64,000 nucleotides of DNA from Thermovorax subterraneus (GTDB lineage: Bacteria; Bacillota; Thermosediminibacteria; Thermosediminibacterales; Thermosediminibacteraceae), in the NCBI GenBank assembly GCA_021608145.1, contig JAKIHM010000005.1:1-64000 (forward strand). Reading direction: 5' to 3'. The notes under the pieces are model-generated. The model was given only the letters and a program-made list of their open reading frames with translations, ran no database searches and was not told the origin of the DNA. Numbering within the stretch: position 1 is the stretch's first letter; each line of letters begins with the position of its first letter. Both the position numbers and the translations under genes were made by a program. Shown one piece after another: positions 24,015 through 33,000 of the stretch.

Positions 24015-25586
24015 TCAAGAATTAGCACGCACCGCTATTGTCTTTCCCTTTTCAGGCCAAGTAACTTTGCAGATGCTGTCGAAAGAAGAGAAAAATTCCC
24101 TTTCTTCGGTGTGTACGGGAATGAGAACCTTCGGCTTTATCGTCTCCACCATCTCCTCTATCCCGGGGCCGTGGATGTGGCCGCTGGCGTGAAAGCCGGA
24201 CCTTTCCCTATCCCGGCCCAAAGTCCCGTAAAGCTCAAATCCGAAGTAGTCTATCCAGTTCCTCACCCGCTGGTGGTCTATGAGCATCTCTTCGTCAAAG
24301 GCCTCGCTGGAAGAGTATATGTACGTTCCGCCCTCCGGCTGTATGTCCAAAAATGCATGAAAGTCGTAGTATGAAAAGCAAAGTACGTAACTTCCCGGGT
24401 CTTTTTTAATGTCCTCCGCCGTAACTGTCTTATCGATGGGCATCCTTTCGAGGAGGGCCGCTTCCCATTTGTCTATGCAGGATTTTGGCTTTACATACAT
24501 CCTTATCCTGCCGTCAGCATGCGGGTCGGGCACTCCATCCTCCTCCGCCGCTTTCAAAGCCTCTAGCAGGTATACGTCCTTGGCAGTGAGAACCAGCTGC
24601 CTCCCCGTCTTCCCGGCTATATCGAGGAACGAAAGCAGGCGCTCGACGTTCCTCGGACCGAAATCCGCCACAACAAGCCCTCCGGCTTTTGAAACCACGT
24701 CAAAGCAGTTTGCAGCAACTTCTTCTTCGGTGACGGGCTTTTCCGTCTCAGGGTGCGTTCCTTCGCATATAAGGGCAACGGGCTCAAGCTTTGCCGCTTC
24801 TTCGAAAAAACGCCTGGTTAAACCAGCATTCTTCCCGTGGAGCCTGAGGTCACCAGTATAGATTATCCACCCTTCGGAAGTCTTTATGCCAAAAGCGCTT
24901 GCGCCGGGGATGGAATGGTCCACCGGCCAAATCTTTACCGTAAAATCACCTATTTTTGCTTCGCTCCCTCCGGCTTCCAGTTTGCAGCACTCCAATTTCC
25001 GCGAATGGTCGTAATTTTCCCAAAAAATACAGGCACTCTCAGGAATAAAATCTTTCCCAAGGATTTTATACCGCCTCTGTTTGAAAGCTGTGGACTTGTA
25101 ATGGCCTGTCTGCAAAAGGCCGTCCTTAAACTCCCGCGGATTTATGTAGCATATCTCCTGGAGGCGGTTTCCGCCTCCCGTATCCTGCAGTGCTTTACAA
25201 ATCACGGCGGCGGTAAGGCTCGTTATCACCGGGACGTCCTCGCGGACGTATGAAAGGTGCCCGCAGTGGTCGTAATGGGCGTGGGAAAGTAGGATTCCCT
25301 GAACCTCGGTCTTTCGATACCGCGGATGGGAAGAATATCTTCCCCACACGCCGGGATATTCGAGATCGGTTCTGTATAGGCCTTCCAGCGGCGGCAGAAT
25401 GTCCAGGGCGAGAAGGTCGTAAAATCCAAAGCCGCTCCTCGGGCCTAAAAATTCGTCGAAGAACATGCCTTCCGCCTTGAAGTTGGTGCCGAAGTCCAGA
25501 AAAAGGGCACTTTCTTTATCTTCCAGAAATATCTTATTGCCCCCGATGCAGCCCACACCATCGTAAAAGGTAATTCTGACGGACAT
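24015..25586 (-). CDS. MBL-fold metallo-hydrolase (RNase J / beta-CASP-like)
   Basis: 523 residues. The metallo-beta-lactamase zinc motif is His102-Ala-His104-Tyr-Asp106-His107. Later ligands lie in PVDHSIPGASAF and in IYTGDLRLHG, and the C-terminal segment IPVHTEER carries the last His. The layout (MBL, central insertion with SGHIHGPG, closing MBL strand) recalls RNase J-type exonucleases and their uncharacterised relatives. No typical KH-like or RNase J C-terminal domain is evident. It is 17 bases downstream of the DUF1847 gene, so the two form an operon. Substrate unknown. Confidence 0.85.
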   Translation of the reverse strand: MSVRITFYDGVGCIGGNKIFLEDKESALFLDFGTNFKAEGMFFDEFLGPRSGFGFYDLLALDILPPLEGLYRTDLEYPGVWGRYSSHPRYRKTEVQGILLSHAHYDHCGHLSYVREDVPVITSLTAAVICKALQDTGGGNRLQEICYINPREFKDGLLQTGHYKSTAFKQRRYKILGKDFIPESACIFWENYDHSRKLECCKLEAGGSEAKIGDFTVKIWPVDHSIPGASAFGIKTSEGWIIYTGDLRLHGKNAGLTRRFFEEAAKLEPVALICEGTHPETEKPVTEEEVAANCFDVVSKAGGLVVADFGPRNVERLLSFLDIAGKTGRQLVLTAKDVYLLEALKAAEEDGVPDPHADGRIRMYVKPKSCIDKWEAALLERMPIDKTVTAEDIKKDPGSYVLCFSYYDFHAFLDIQPEGGTYIYSSSEAFDEEMLIDHQRVRNWIDYFGFELYGTLGRDRERSGFHASGHIHGPGIEEMVETIKPKVLIPVHTEEREFFSSFDSICKVTWPEKGKTIAVRANS

Positions 25587-25603
25587 TATATCACCCTGCT
25601 TTT

Positions 25604-26230
25604 TTATTTTTGCGGAAAAAGCTTGTCTTTGTAATACCCGTTAGCGAGATAGACGGCAGCTAGTGGATTGTGCCCTAAAACTCTATCCTTGACTGCCAGC
25701 ACGGTCACCGGCGCCTTGGAATATTTTATGAAAAGCGAATCATGGCCGACGCAGAGCCCCAAAATTATGTTCAAATCCGTCCCGGCCTTGTTTAAGAAAA
25801 AGGCCTGCCCGATGGGGTTGCACATTGGCTCGTAAGTCCCGGGCCGCACTTTCTTGCTCTCTTTTATCTTTATATTCTCTTTGGGGATGCTGCAGTTTTT
25901 GCACACCACCGAATTTACTGCAAAGTCGTTGGAAGTCAAGATTTCGGCCACCATTTTCGCTTCCTGCCTCAGGCCTATGCAGAAAGCCAATCCCAGATTC
26001 TTAAACACGCATTTTCGAGAAAACTCCATTATCTCTTCTATTCTCGTCCACCTGCAGTAACCTTCGCTTTCGACCAATGCTGAAATGTGAGCCAACTTTT
26101 GGTTTTCATTCGAGAAATATTTCTCCAATATTTCATCCCTGTCTTCCTCAAGGCAGGGACAGTTTTTGGGAGCTTTCGAAAGGTCTCCGGACCTGCAGGC
26201 AAAAGCGGCACATTGAGCACAGGTGTACAT
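25604..26230 (-). CDS. DUF1847-family metal-binding protein
   Basis: 208 residues starting MYTCAQCAAFACRSGDLSKA, with many cysteines (CAQC, NCPCLEED, CKNCSIP, MCNPIGQAFFLN), typical of the DUF1847 family of predicted metal- or cluster-binding proteins of anaerobes. The motifs FCIGLRQEAKM and ILGLCVGHDSLFIKYSKAP fit the family core. The longest frame starts at 26269, but GGGGGCG upstream and homology place the start at 26230. Function is unknown. It heads a two-gene operon with the MBL hydrolase. Confidence 0.8.
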   Translation of the reverse strand: MYTCAQCAAFACRSGDLSKAPKNCPCLEEDRDEILEKYFSNENQKLAHISALVESEGYCRWTRIEEIMEFSRKCVFKNLGLAFCIGLRQEAKMVAEILTSNDFAVNSVVCKNCSIPKENIKIKESKKVRPGTYEPMCNPIGQAFFLNKAGTDLNIILGLCVGHDSLFIKYSKAPVTVLAVKDRVLGHNPLAAVYLANGYYKDKLFPQK

Positions 26231-26261
26231 TTTTATCGCCCCCTTTAGCTTGTAATGAAAA

Positions 26262-26367
26262 TACAGCAAAAGCTTTTGCTAACCTAAAATCTAATAAAGA
26301 GCTTTGGAAGGAAGAAATAGAAGAAAGAAATTTATGGGATAATACTTTGGAAGACCTGGAGGAATAA
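26262..26367 (+). pseudogene. C-terminal remnant of a MazF-partner antitoxin
   Basis: The frame ending at 26367 translates as KAFANLKSNKELWKEEIEER followed by NLWDNTLEDLEE, an acidic toxin-wrapping tail like those of antitoxins encoded just before MazF. It has no start codon or DNA-binding N-terminus; upstream is the divergent DUF1847 gene. The mazF start lies two bases after the stop. The antitoxin seems to have lost its N-terminal half in a rearrangement. Confidence 0.65.
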
Positions 26368-26369
26368 AG

Positions 26370-26708
26370 ATGAATCCTAAAAGAGGTGAAATCTGGCTGG
26401 TAGATTTAAATCCTACACTTGGCCACGAACAACATGGTATCAGACCGGCAATCGTTATTTCAGTCGATGAATTCAATTCCTGTCCGGCAGATTTAGTAAT
26501 TGTCGTCCCTATTACGTATAAAAATAAAAATATACCACTTCATGTTGAAATACTTCCCAAAGAAGGTGGGCTTGACACATTATCGTATGCAAAACCGGAA
26601 GATACAAGGTCTATCTCAAAAGAAAGGTTAATTAAAAGAATTGGCATAATAACAAAAGAAAAATTAAATCAACTTGAAGAAAAAATAAGAATACTATTAG
26701 GATTGTAA
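26370..26708 (+). CDS. mazF: MazF/PemK-family endoribonuclease toxin
   Basis: A 112-residue MazF-fold protein. N-terminal KRGEIWLVDLNPTLGHEQHG and RPAIVIS are the family hallmark; VVPITYKNK follows and the C-terminal helix is intact, so the mRNA-cleaving toxin looks complete. GGAGG lies within the end of the antitoxin remnant (26358-26362). With the antitoxin truncated, either the toxin is not expressed, the remaining tail is still made and neutralises it, or a different antitoxin serves it. Confidence 0.9.
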   Translation: MNPKRGEIWLVDLNPTLGHEQHGIRPAIVISVDEFNSCPADLVIVVPITYKNKNIPLHVEILPKEGGLDTLSYAKPEDTRSISKERLIKRIGIITKEKLNQLEEKIRILLGL

Positions 26709-26767
26709 TTAAAAAATGGTCCAAAGGAGTATCCAAAAAATTAGTATAAAAGAAGGAAGCACACCAT

Positions 26768-26815
26768 TTTACAGCAATCACGCCAATTTTCTTCAATCAG
26801 TTCCTTTAGTGATTC
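26768..26815 (-). other. tail fragment of a DNA methyltransferase gene
   Basis: About 48 bases resemble the last codons of the methyltransferase at 35788-35840 (encoding MVEEIDVIAVKR). The shared strings are TTTTACAGCAATCAC and CTTCAA, with a one-base shift between them. There is no gene around it. The rest of 26709-26821 holds nothing else recognisable. Confidence 0.5.
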
Positions 26816-26821
26816 ATCGTA

Positions 26822-27148
26822 TCAATTTAACTGTTCTCTCGCCAAATTTACAACAAGATTGTACACAAACCATCCATCACCTGTCACAAAAATTTGTGGT
26901 TTAGCATTTGCTGCATCCCTTTGGATACCAATACCATCTGAATAAGGCGTAAATGAAACTATTTTAGAATAAGGCACTCTAAAACTTTTTATAGGACCAT
27001 AAAAATATATATGCTTTGTAGTAACCGCCAATATTCCTGTATCTACGTAGACTTTCTCTTCTCTTTCAATCGGATAGCCCTTAAAATGTCCAACCCGATA
27101 ATAAATCCCTTTCGCAATGCGAATACTTACTCCTTGGCTTCCACCCAC
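26822..27148 (-). pseudogene. C-terminal (PH-like) part of a frameshifted zinc-ribbon protein
   Basis: 108 residues: GGSQGVSIRIAKGIYYRVG ... VDTGILAVTTKHIYFYGPIK, a beta-rich, PH/GRAM-like end domain. It continues the protein encoded at 27171-27668. Removing one T from the TTATTGAAG stretch near 27171 joins KYY to EESIRREYVGGSQG in a single frame of about 281 codons. Function unknown; relatives combine an N-terminal zinc ribbon with this end domain. Confidence 0.7.
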
Positions 27149-27170
27149 GTATTCCCTTCGAATGCTTTCT

Positions 27171-27668
27171 TCAATAATACTTCACATTTGAGAACGCCCA
27201 GACCAAACTTTCGCTTTTTTGAAAATTAAACGGTAAAGGGTCTGCTGTTTTAAAACGCTGTGGGACTTTGCCTTCTAATACTTCACGCAAAACCGCACCT
27301 TGGACAAAACGTGTATATATTCCTCTTTTATCTAAATCGTTTTGCGTAAATCCGAAATACTCAGCATATGCAACTAATTTCTCTTCTTCCTGAGCATCAA
27401 GATTGCCATCCTCCAAAAAATGCAAAACCGCTTCCTCCCACCCCAGAATCAAAGCCTCTTTTATTTTATCCTGTGAAACATAGCCTTCTTTCGCTAAATT
27501 ATGAAGTTCTCCTTCCAAATTCATTATCTGACCTACACCAAGTGCAACTTCTTTAGCTTTCAAAATCATTGCATTCCACGTATTTTTATACCTTTCTTCA
27601 CACTCTCGATGGCGTTTTCTGAAAAAACCTGCAGGTTTGCCACAATAAATACAGTTACCCATAAACAA
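27171..27668 (-). pseudogene. N-terminal zinc-ribbon part of the same frameshifted gene
   Basis: 165 residues. It opens with the metal-binding segment CIYCGKPAGFFRKRHRECEE, then a helical middle (LEGELHNLAKEGYVSQDKIK, LDAQEEEKLVAYAEYFG) that looks like a TerB-type or calcium-free EF-like bundle. It ends WAFSNVKYY at a premature TGA made by a +1 T. The downstream part lies at 26822-27148. Ribosome binding site weak. If the extra T is a sequencing error, this is an intact 281-residue gene. Confidence 0.7.
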
Positions 27669-27949
27669 TCACACTCCAGAAACTTAATTTAATTTCATTG
27701 CTACCTAACCGCGCAGATACAAAGCTCATATAAGGTTTTCACTTTGTGCTGTTTTCTATTTAAGCACTTCTATGTTCTTTAGGTTTTCCCTTCAGTGATT
27801 TTTATTTTTACGGACAAAAATTTACCTTAATACTATAGAAAGGATTTGTACTTGTTAATTTTTCGTATCACTCATATAATTTAATTAAGCAAAAATGAAA
27901 GCACGGAAAGGATGAAAAAATAAATAAATAATAAAGAGGGGCAAATCGC
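27669..27949. other. intergenic region with a promoter
   Basis: AT-rich, no gene. It contains TTGTTA (27852-27857) and TATAAT (27875-27880) separated by 17 bases on the plus strand, a good sigma-A promoter for the pRiA4b ORF-3-like gene at 27950. Confidence 0.65.
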
Positions 27950-28408
27950 ATGAAAGTACTTCAATTAAAAATAACACTAAAAGGCATAAGGCCACCTGTT
28001 TGGAGAAGGATTCTGGTAAAAGATGACATCACATTTTACAAACTCAACAATATTATACAATGTGTAATGGGATGGTCGGGATACCACCTTTATGAATTCA
28101 GACTGGGTAACCTGATTGTAGGTGAAAAGGATGAAGATTACTACAACTTGTACGGCGATTATGAGTTTAAAAGTGCAAGAAGATTAAAACTAAGCAGTAT
28201 CAACTTTAAACCAAAGGATAAATTCTTCTACATCTATGATTTTGGCGATAATTGGGAACACAGCATTACAGTCGAAAAAGTGCTTGAACCACAAGAAGGT
28301 ATGAAATACCCAATTTGTATAGCAGGAAAGAGAAATTGCCCGCCCGAAGACGTAGGAGGCCCATGGGGATACCAAAACTTCCTCAATGATTTTAAATTCC
28401 AGACCTAG
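27950..28408 (+). CDS. pRiA4b ORF-3-like protein, C-terminally truncated
   Basis: 152 residues of the plasmid pRiA4b ORF-3 family: LKGIRPPVWRRILVKDD at the start, the GWSGYHLYEF motif, YIYDFGDNWEHSI, and CPPEDVGGPWGY near the end. Family members continue for 30-50 residues with a conserved acidic tail. Here the frame runs after WGYQNFL into foreign sequence and stops at NDFKFQT. The junction (about 28385) is where a copy of the HigA-type antitoxin gene begins on the other strand. Good RBS (AAAGAGGGG). Family function unknown; activity doubtful. Confidence 0.82.
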   Translation: MKVLQLKITLKGIRPPVWRRILVKDDITFYKLNNIIQCVMGWSGYHLYEFRLGNLIVGEKDEDYYNLYGDYEFKSARRLKLSSINFKPKDKFFYIYDFGDNWEHSITVEKVLEPQEGMKYPICIAGKRNCPPEDVGGPWGYQNFLNDFKFQT

Positions 28409-28567
28409 AGCCGACGATATTTTCCATAATTGCTCAATAGATGGATTGTATTCTCCACTTTCCAGTTTCGAAACCATCGCCTGAGAGCAGCCCAATTTCT
28501 TTGCCAGATCCCACTTAATTCCATAAGTCAATGCGGAGTTCGCTTTTTTAATTCTATCATAAATCAT
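28386..28567 (-). pseudogene. truncated second copy of the HigA-type HTH antitoxin gene
   Basis: Bases 28386-28499 differ from 40729-40842 at only 4 of 114 positions. They encode LGCSQAMVSKLESGEYNPSI and the following EQLWKISSALGLEFKI, the recognition half of an XRE-type helix-turn-helix. Upstream the copy diverges and the HTH is disrupted (ALTYGIKWDLAKK instead of NLTQKDLAMK). The C-terminal extension is replaced by pRiA4b ORF-3 sequence. It marks a recombination point between a once-larger second toxin-antitoxin locus and its neighbour. Confidence 0.85.
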
Positions 28568-28621
28568 GAAACATATGAAAATTTTAAAATTGGCCTTCTT
28601 CAGCTGAATCAACTTTAATCT

Positions 28622-29464
28622 TTATGCAATTTTCTCACCGTAATCTTTCATAATGCTTTCATATTCTCCACTTTCCACCCATTTAAAAAGCTCGGAAGCC
28701 CTCATTACTGTCCAGGGATGGTCCTGCCACATAATGCTCAAATACTTTGCAACCTTATCGAGGGTGTCATAATCGTAATCCTCAAACTCTTTCGCTTGAT
28801 TTATAAATTCATTAACATTGATTTTATCAAAATACTTCTTAGGAGTTCCCGCAAGCTTCATCAAAGCTACTGCCGCTACTTCCGGATCCTGACAGGTGAG
28901 AAGCCCCGCCCGGTCTGCGGTAAACTCCGACATCCTTACCCAGTTTAAAAGGGCTATCTGAAGCCCAGCCGAAAGAAGTTTCCCTGCACCAAGGGTAATT
29001 GAGCCTACTATTTCTCCGAGTATCGGAAAAACCTGCGCCATCTGGTGGTATAAAACGTGCATGCTCTTTATATGCCCGAGCTCGTGCCCTAAAACAAATA
29101 AAAGCTCTTCCTTTGTAAGAAGGTCTACCGCCCCGGAATTTAAAACTATTATCGGATCCTCTACTCCTGCTGTCATTGCGTTTATACCATAGCTCCACTT
29201 TATGTAAAGCTTCGGCACAAAAGGCATGTCCAATATGCTGCAGGCCTCACAGAGTATATAATAAATCTCGGGAAAATTTCTATCGTTCACCTTCACATTG
29301 CTTCCTGTATACTGAATCCTAAGAAGCCTTTCTATACCTTGCGCATTAAAAGTCCTAACTAAAGTTTCGAGGAATTTGTAGGATTTTAATGTATCCAATG
29401 CCTTTTTGTCAAAGGGATGCTCGTATTGATAAGATTGCAAGCCTTTTAAGATTTTCCCTTGCAT
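28622..29464 (-). CDS. M48-family zinc metallopeptidase
   Basis: 280 residues with the zincin motif His127-Glu-Leu-Gly-His131 and the third ligand Glu180 in MSEFTADRAGLL, as in HtpX/Ste24-type M48 peptidases. Two moderately hydrophobic stretches after the motif (about 143-175) may contact the membrane, but there are no strong N-terminal helices as in HtpX, so it is a cytosolic or peripheral M48 variant. GGAGGCAAATC precedes the ATG. It is isolated between truncated genes but appears complete. Likely role is protein quality control (inference). Confidence 0.88.
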   Translation of the reverse strand: MQGKILKGLQSYQYEHPFDKKALDTLKSYKFLETLVRTFNAQGIERLLRIQYTGSNVKVNDRNFPEIYYILCEACSILDMPFVPKLYIKWSYGINAMTAGVEDPIIVLNSGAVDLLTKEELLFVLGHELGHIKSMHVLYHQMAQVFPILGEIVGSITLGAGKLLSAGLQIALLNWVRMSEFTADRAGLLTCQDPEVAAVALMKLAGTPKKYFDKINVNEFINQAKEFEDYDYDTLDKVAKYLSIMWQDHPWTVMRASELFKWVESGEYESIMKDYGEKIA

Positions 29465-29609
29465 GATTTGCCTCCTAGAAATGGTATTTTCATCGAGTAT
29501 AAGGGGGAGTAGCTAATCCCCGCTCTCTCATACCTCCGGACATATGGATCCGCATTCGGCAGCTGCTTGAGCTTTAATCGCTTCTGCAAATATTCTCGTA
29601 AGCTTCCCA

Positions 29610-30041
29610 TTAAAATATATCTTGTAAATCGATCATGAGATCTTCGAAAATAGATACTCTCAGCTTGTCTCCTTGCGTATATATATCAGGACGTCCATAT
29701 CTTCCATTCTCCTGTAAAACAAACACATTCAAGATTTTACTTTCAGGCTCCACTATCCAGTATTCGTTTACGCCATATTCTTCATATAAGTTAAACTTAT
29801 GCAGTTTATCTTTCTGAGCTGTCGAAGGCGAAGTGATTTCTACAATCAAATCAGGCGCTCCCGTACACCCTTTTTCATCAAGCTTGGATTCATCGCACAC
29901 AACTACTATGTCGGGCTGAACCACGGTCTTTATCTCTTTCTCGTTCTTTTCATCTCCATCCGGAAACCTCACATCAAAAGGTGACATATAAAGTTCGCAA
30001 GATTTATCCTTTAGATACTCGAAGAATTGATAAAAAAGCTG
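29610..30041 (-). pseudogene. Uma2-family (DUF820) nuclease gene, 5'-truncated
   Basis: The frame from ATG 29987 gives 125 residues: PFDVRFPDGDEKNEKE, VVQPDIVVVCDESKLDEKG, DLIVEITSPSTAQKDKLHKF, NEYWIVEPESKILNVF. These are the core of a PD-(D/E)XK Uma2 protein (compare the intact gene at 34974). The homology continues upstream of the ATG in the same frame to about 30041 (FFEYLKDKSCELYM), but the first 60 or so residues, with the usual start, are missing where the sequence meets the 3' end of the SNF2 gene. Probably non-functional. Confidence 0.75.
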
Positions 30042-30084
30042 CCCTTTTCAAATGGTTTCCTGTAAGGCCTGTTGCTGGTCGAAC

Positions 30085-33000
30085 TCACCCCACCCTGAAG
30101 AGCTCCATTATCTCCTCCTTCGAGAGGGCGTTTATGAATACCTCGCCTTCCGATACTATAGAGCTTATGAGGTCCCTTTTTCTTTTCTGGAGCTCATCTA
30201 TTTTTTCCTCGATTGTTCCCCGGGTTATAAGCCTAAAGACCTGCACGTTGTTTTCCTGGCCCATCCTGTATGCCCTGTCGGCGGCCTGTTCCTCAACGGC
30301 GGGATTCCACCACGGGTCAAAGTGAATCACTGTATCCGCCGATGTAAGATTAAGGCCCACTCCACCGGCCTTCAGCGAAAGCAGGAAGACCTTACCCTTG
30401 CCACTGTTGAAATCATCCACAATCCTTTTTCTTTCAGAGACACCGGTGCTCCCGTCGAGATAGGCGTAATCTATTTTCAACCTGTCCAGGCTTTCTCTTA
30501 TTATGGAAAGCATTGACGTGAACTGGGAAAATACAAGGACTCTATGGCCTGATTCGACAAGTTCCGAGAGCAGTTCCTCCAAAAGCTCAATCTTGCCGCT
30601 TTTGCCCCTGTAATTTTCTATAAAAAGCCCGGGGTGGCAGCATATCTGTCTCAGCCTCAAAAGGCCAGAGAATATGTGCATCCTGGTTTTCTCAAAGCCC
30701 TCGCGCTCTATCCTTTCTTCTATCTCTCCCTTTATCTTCATGAGGTAAGAAAGGTAGAGCTTTTTCTGCTGAGGGGTCATGTCCACTTTAAGGGTGGTCT
30801 CTATTTTTTCCGGCAGTTCCTTTAATACGTCTTTTTTAGTCCTCCTCAGGACAAAAGGCGAAATCAATTTCTTGAGTTCCTCAATGGCCTTTTTGTCGCC
30901 TTCCATTATCGGCTTTTGGTAAATTTCGTTGAACTTCTTATAGGAAAAAAGATACCCCGGCATTATAAAATCGAAGATGGACCAGAGCTCCGCCGGCGAG
31001 TTTTCCATTGGGGTGCCAGTCAGGGCAAACCTCACACGGGAGTTTATCCTCTTTGCCGACTTTGCGTTGAGGGATTCGAAGTTTTTAATGTGCTGGGCCT
31101 CGTCCAGCACCAGGGCGTGAAATTCGTGTTTTGCGTAAAGGTCCGCGTCATTTCGAAGTAGGGAATACGAAGTTATAACAACGTCGTACTCGCCAAGCCT
31201 TTTTATCTTCTTTTTTCTTTCCAGAGCTGTGCCCGCCACCACCATGACCCTGAGCTCCGGCGCAAATTTCGATATCTCGTTTTCCCAGTTGTATATGAGC
31301 GTAGAAGGGGCAACCACAAGGGATGTGCGGGGCGTCACCCCTTCTTCCTTTGCAGAGAGCAAAAACGCTATGGCCTGGAGAGTCTTGCCAAGGCCCATGT
31401 CGTCGGCCAGGATTCCCCCAAGGCCGCTTTGAGCTAGGACCTTCATCCACTTAAACCCGGTGACCTGGTACTCCCTCAAGACACCGGCAAGGCTTTTGGG
31501 CGGTTCTATCCTTTGATTTCTGGAATTCACTATTCTGTCAAGGACCTTCTCGAATTCGGCCAGTCCCTCGATGGGAAGGGAATCTTCGCTTTTTAGCTTT
31601 CCCACCAGGCCGAGAAATCTGTACTTCGAAAGGTTCACCGAATTTTGCTTTATATCCTCTTTCGGCACGTCCTCGAGGAGTTTTTCGACACCTTTTACCT
31701 CGTCACCTTCCAGTGAAAGGAAAGAGCCGTCTTTCAACCTGAAGTACTTTTTCTTCTCCTTTATCGCCCGCAATATTTCCTCCGCGGTCTTCTCATCGAT
31801 GCCCTCCATATCCATCCTTATTTCAAGGAGATTTCCCGCAAGCGACCTGACAGAGGGCCTTATTTTCGGAGCTTTCGTCGAAAAAAGGTGTTTCACGTCG
31901 GAGGAGTAGTAAACCTCACCCATCCCGGCAAGGCGAGGTGCTATATCCTTGATGAAAGTATAGAGCTTTTCTTCATCGATGAGGACAAGCCTTCCCCTAT
32001 CTAGCTCAAAACCGCTGTCCCTGAAAAGCTTTAAGATGTACTCTTCTTTACCATAGTCCCTTAAAATTAAATCATCTTCAGTTTTCGAAAAAGGATCTAT
32101 TATTTTTTCTCCGTATACGAACTTAACATCCGCAGCAATTCCCTTTTTGTATCCTTCTATTTTGATGGTCAATTTCAGAGGTCTTTTCACTACAGCGTCC
32201 TTTAAATCCGGAGATATTTCCAAAAAAGTATCATTTTCGAACCGGTCAATCAGGGATATGAATTTCCTCTGATTTTCGCCCTCAAACCTGAGCTCCTCCC
32301 CGTATTTAAGAAATATGCCCTTTACAATAGTAAAGGCAGGGTCATCCGTATCGAGCACGTAGATTTTCTTATCTTTGTATAAAAGTCTGTAATCTCTATC
32401 AAGAGGAAGGCCAAAATCTCCGGTGGCTCTTACCGAAATCCCATCCCCTTCCTTTATTACCGCCACCGAAAAAGGCCTTTCTCGAGTTTCGAAACTTACT
32501 ATCTCTATATGCGGCGATGTCATGTGAAATTTTCTTTGGCCTAGCGCCGCAGCTATCTTTTTCAGGTAGCCGTATGTCAGGTTCACATACCTTTCGTTAA
32601 AAAACACCTTGGGAGATTGCCAGTACAGTTTCTTTTCTATTTCATAGATCTCTTTCAAAATGGAAAATACATTTTCATCTTCCTCGGAAAAACCGTGAAG
32701 CATGGGATTGAACGTAAACTTCTTCCCGAATTCATAGGGGCGTCCGCTTTCCCACACTTCAAAAAACCTTTTAACATCCCTCAGTATGTACATGCGGTCC
32801 ATCCCGAGCTTCATGTGCATCCTCGAAATAAAATCGTAACCGCCGTGCGGAAAAAATTCAAAGATATACTCCACCTTCACCGGCTGCTTTTTTTCCCTAG
32901 ATTTAGAAAAAAGCTCGTTTAATACTTCCGCCTCCACATCCTTCCTTTTTATCGCCCAGGGCCTTTTCAGGTCGCCATTGCTTTTATGAATATACAATAA

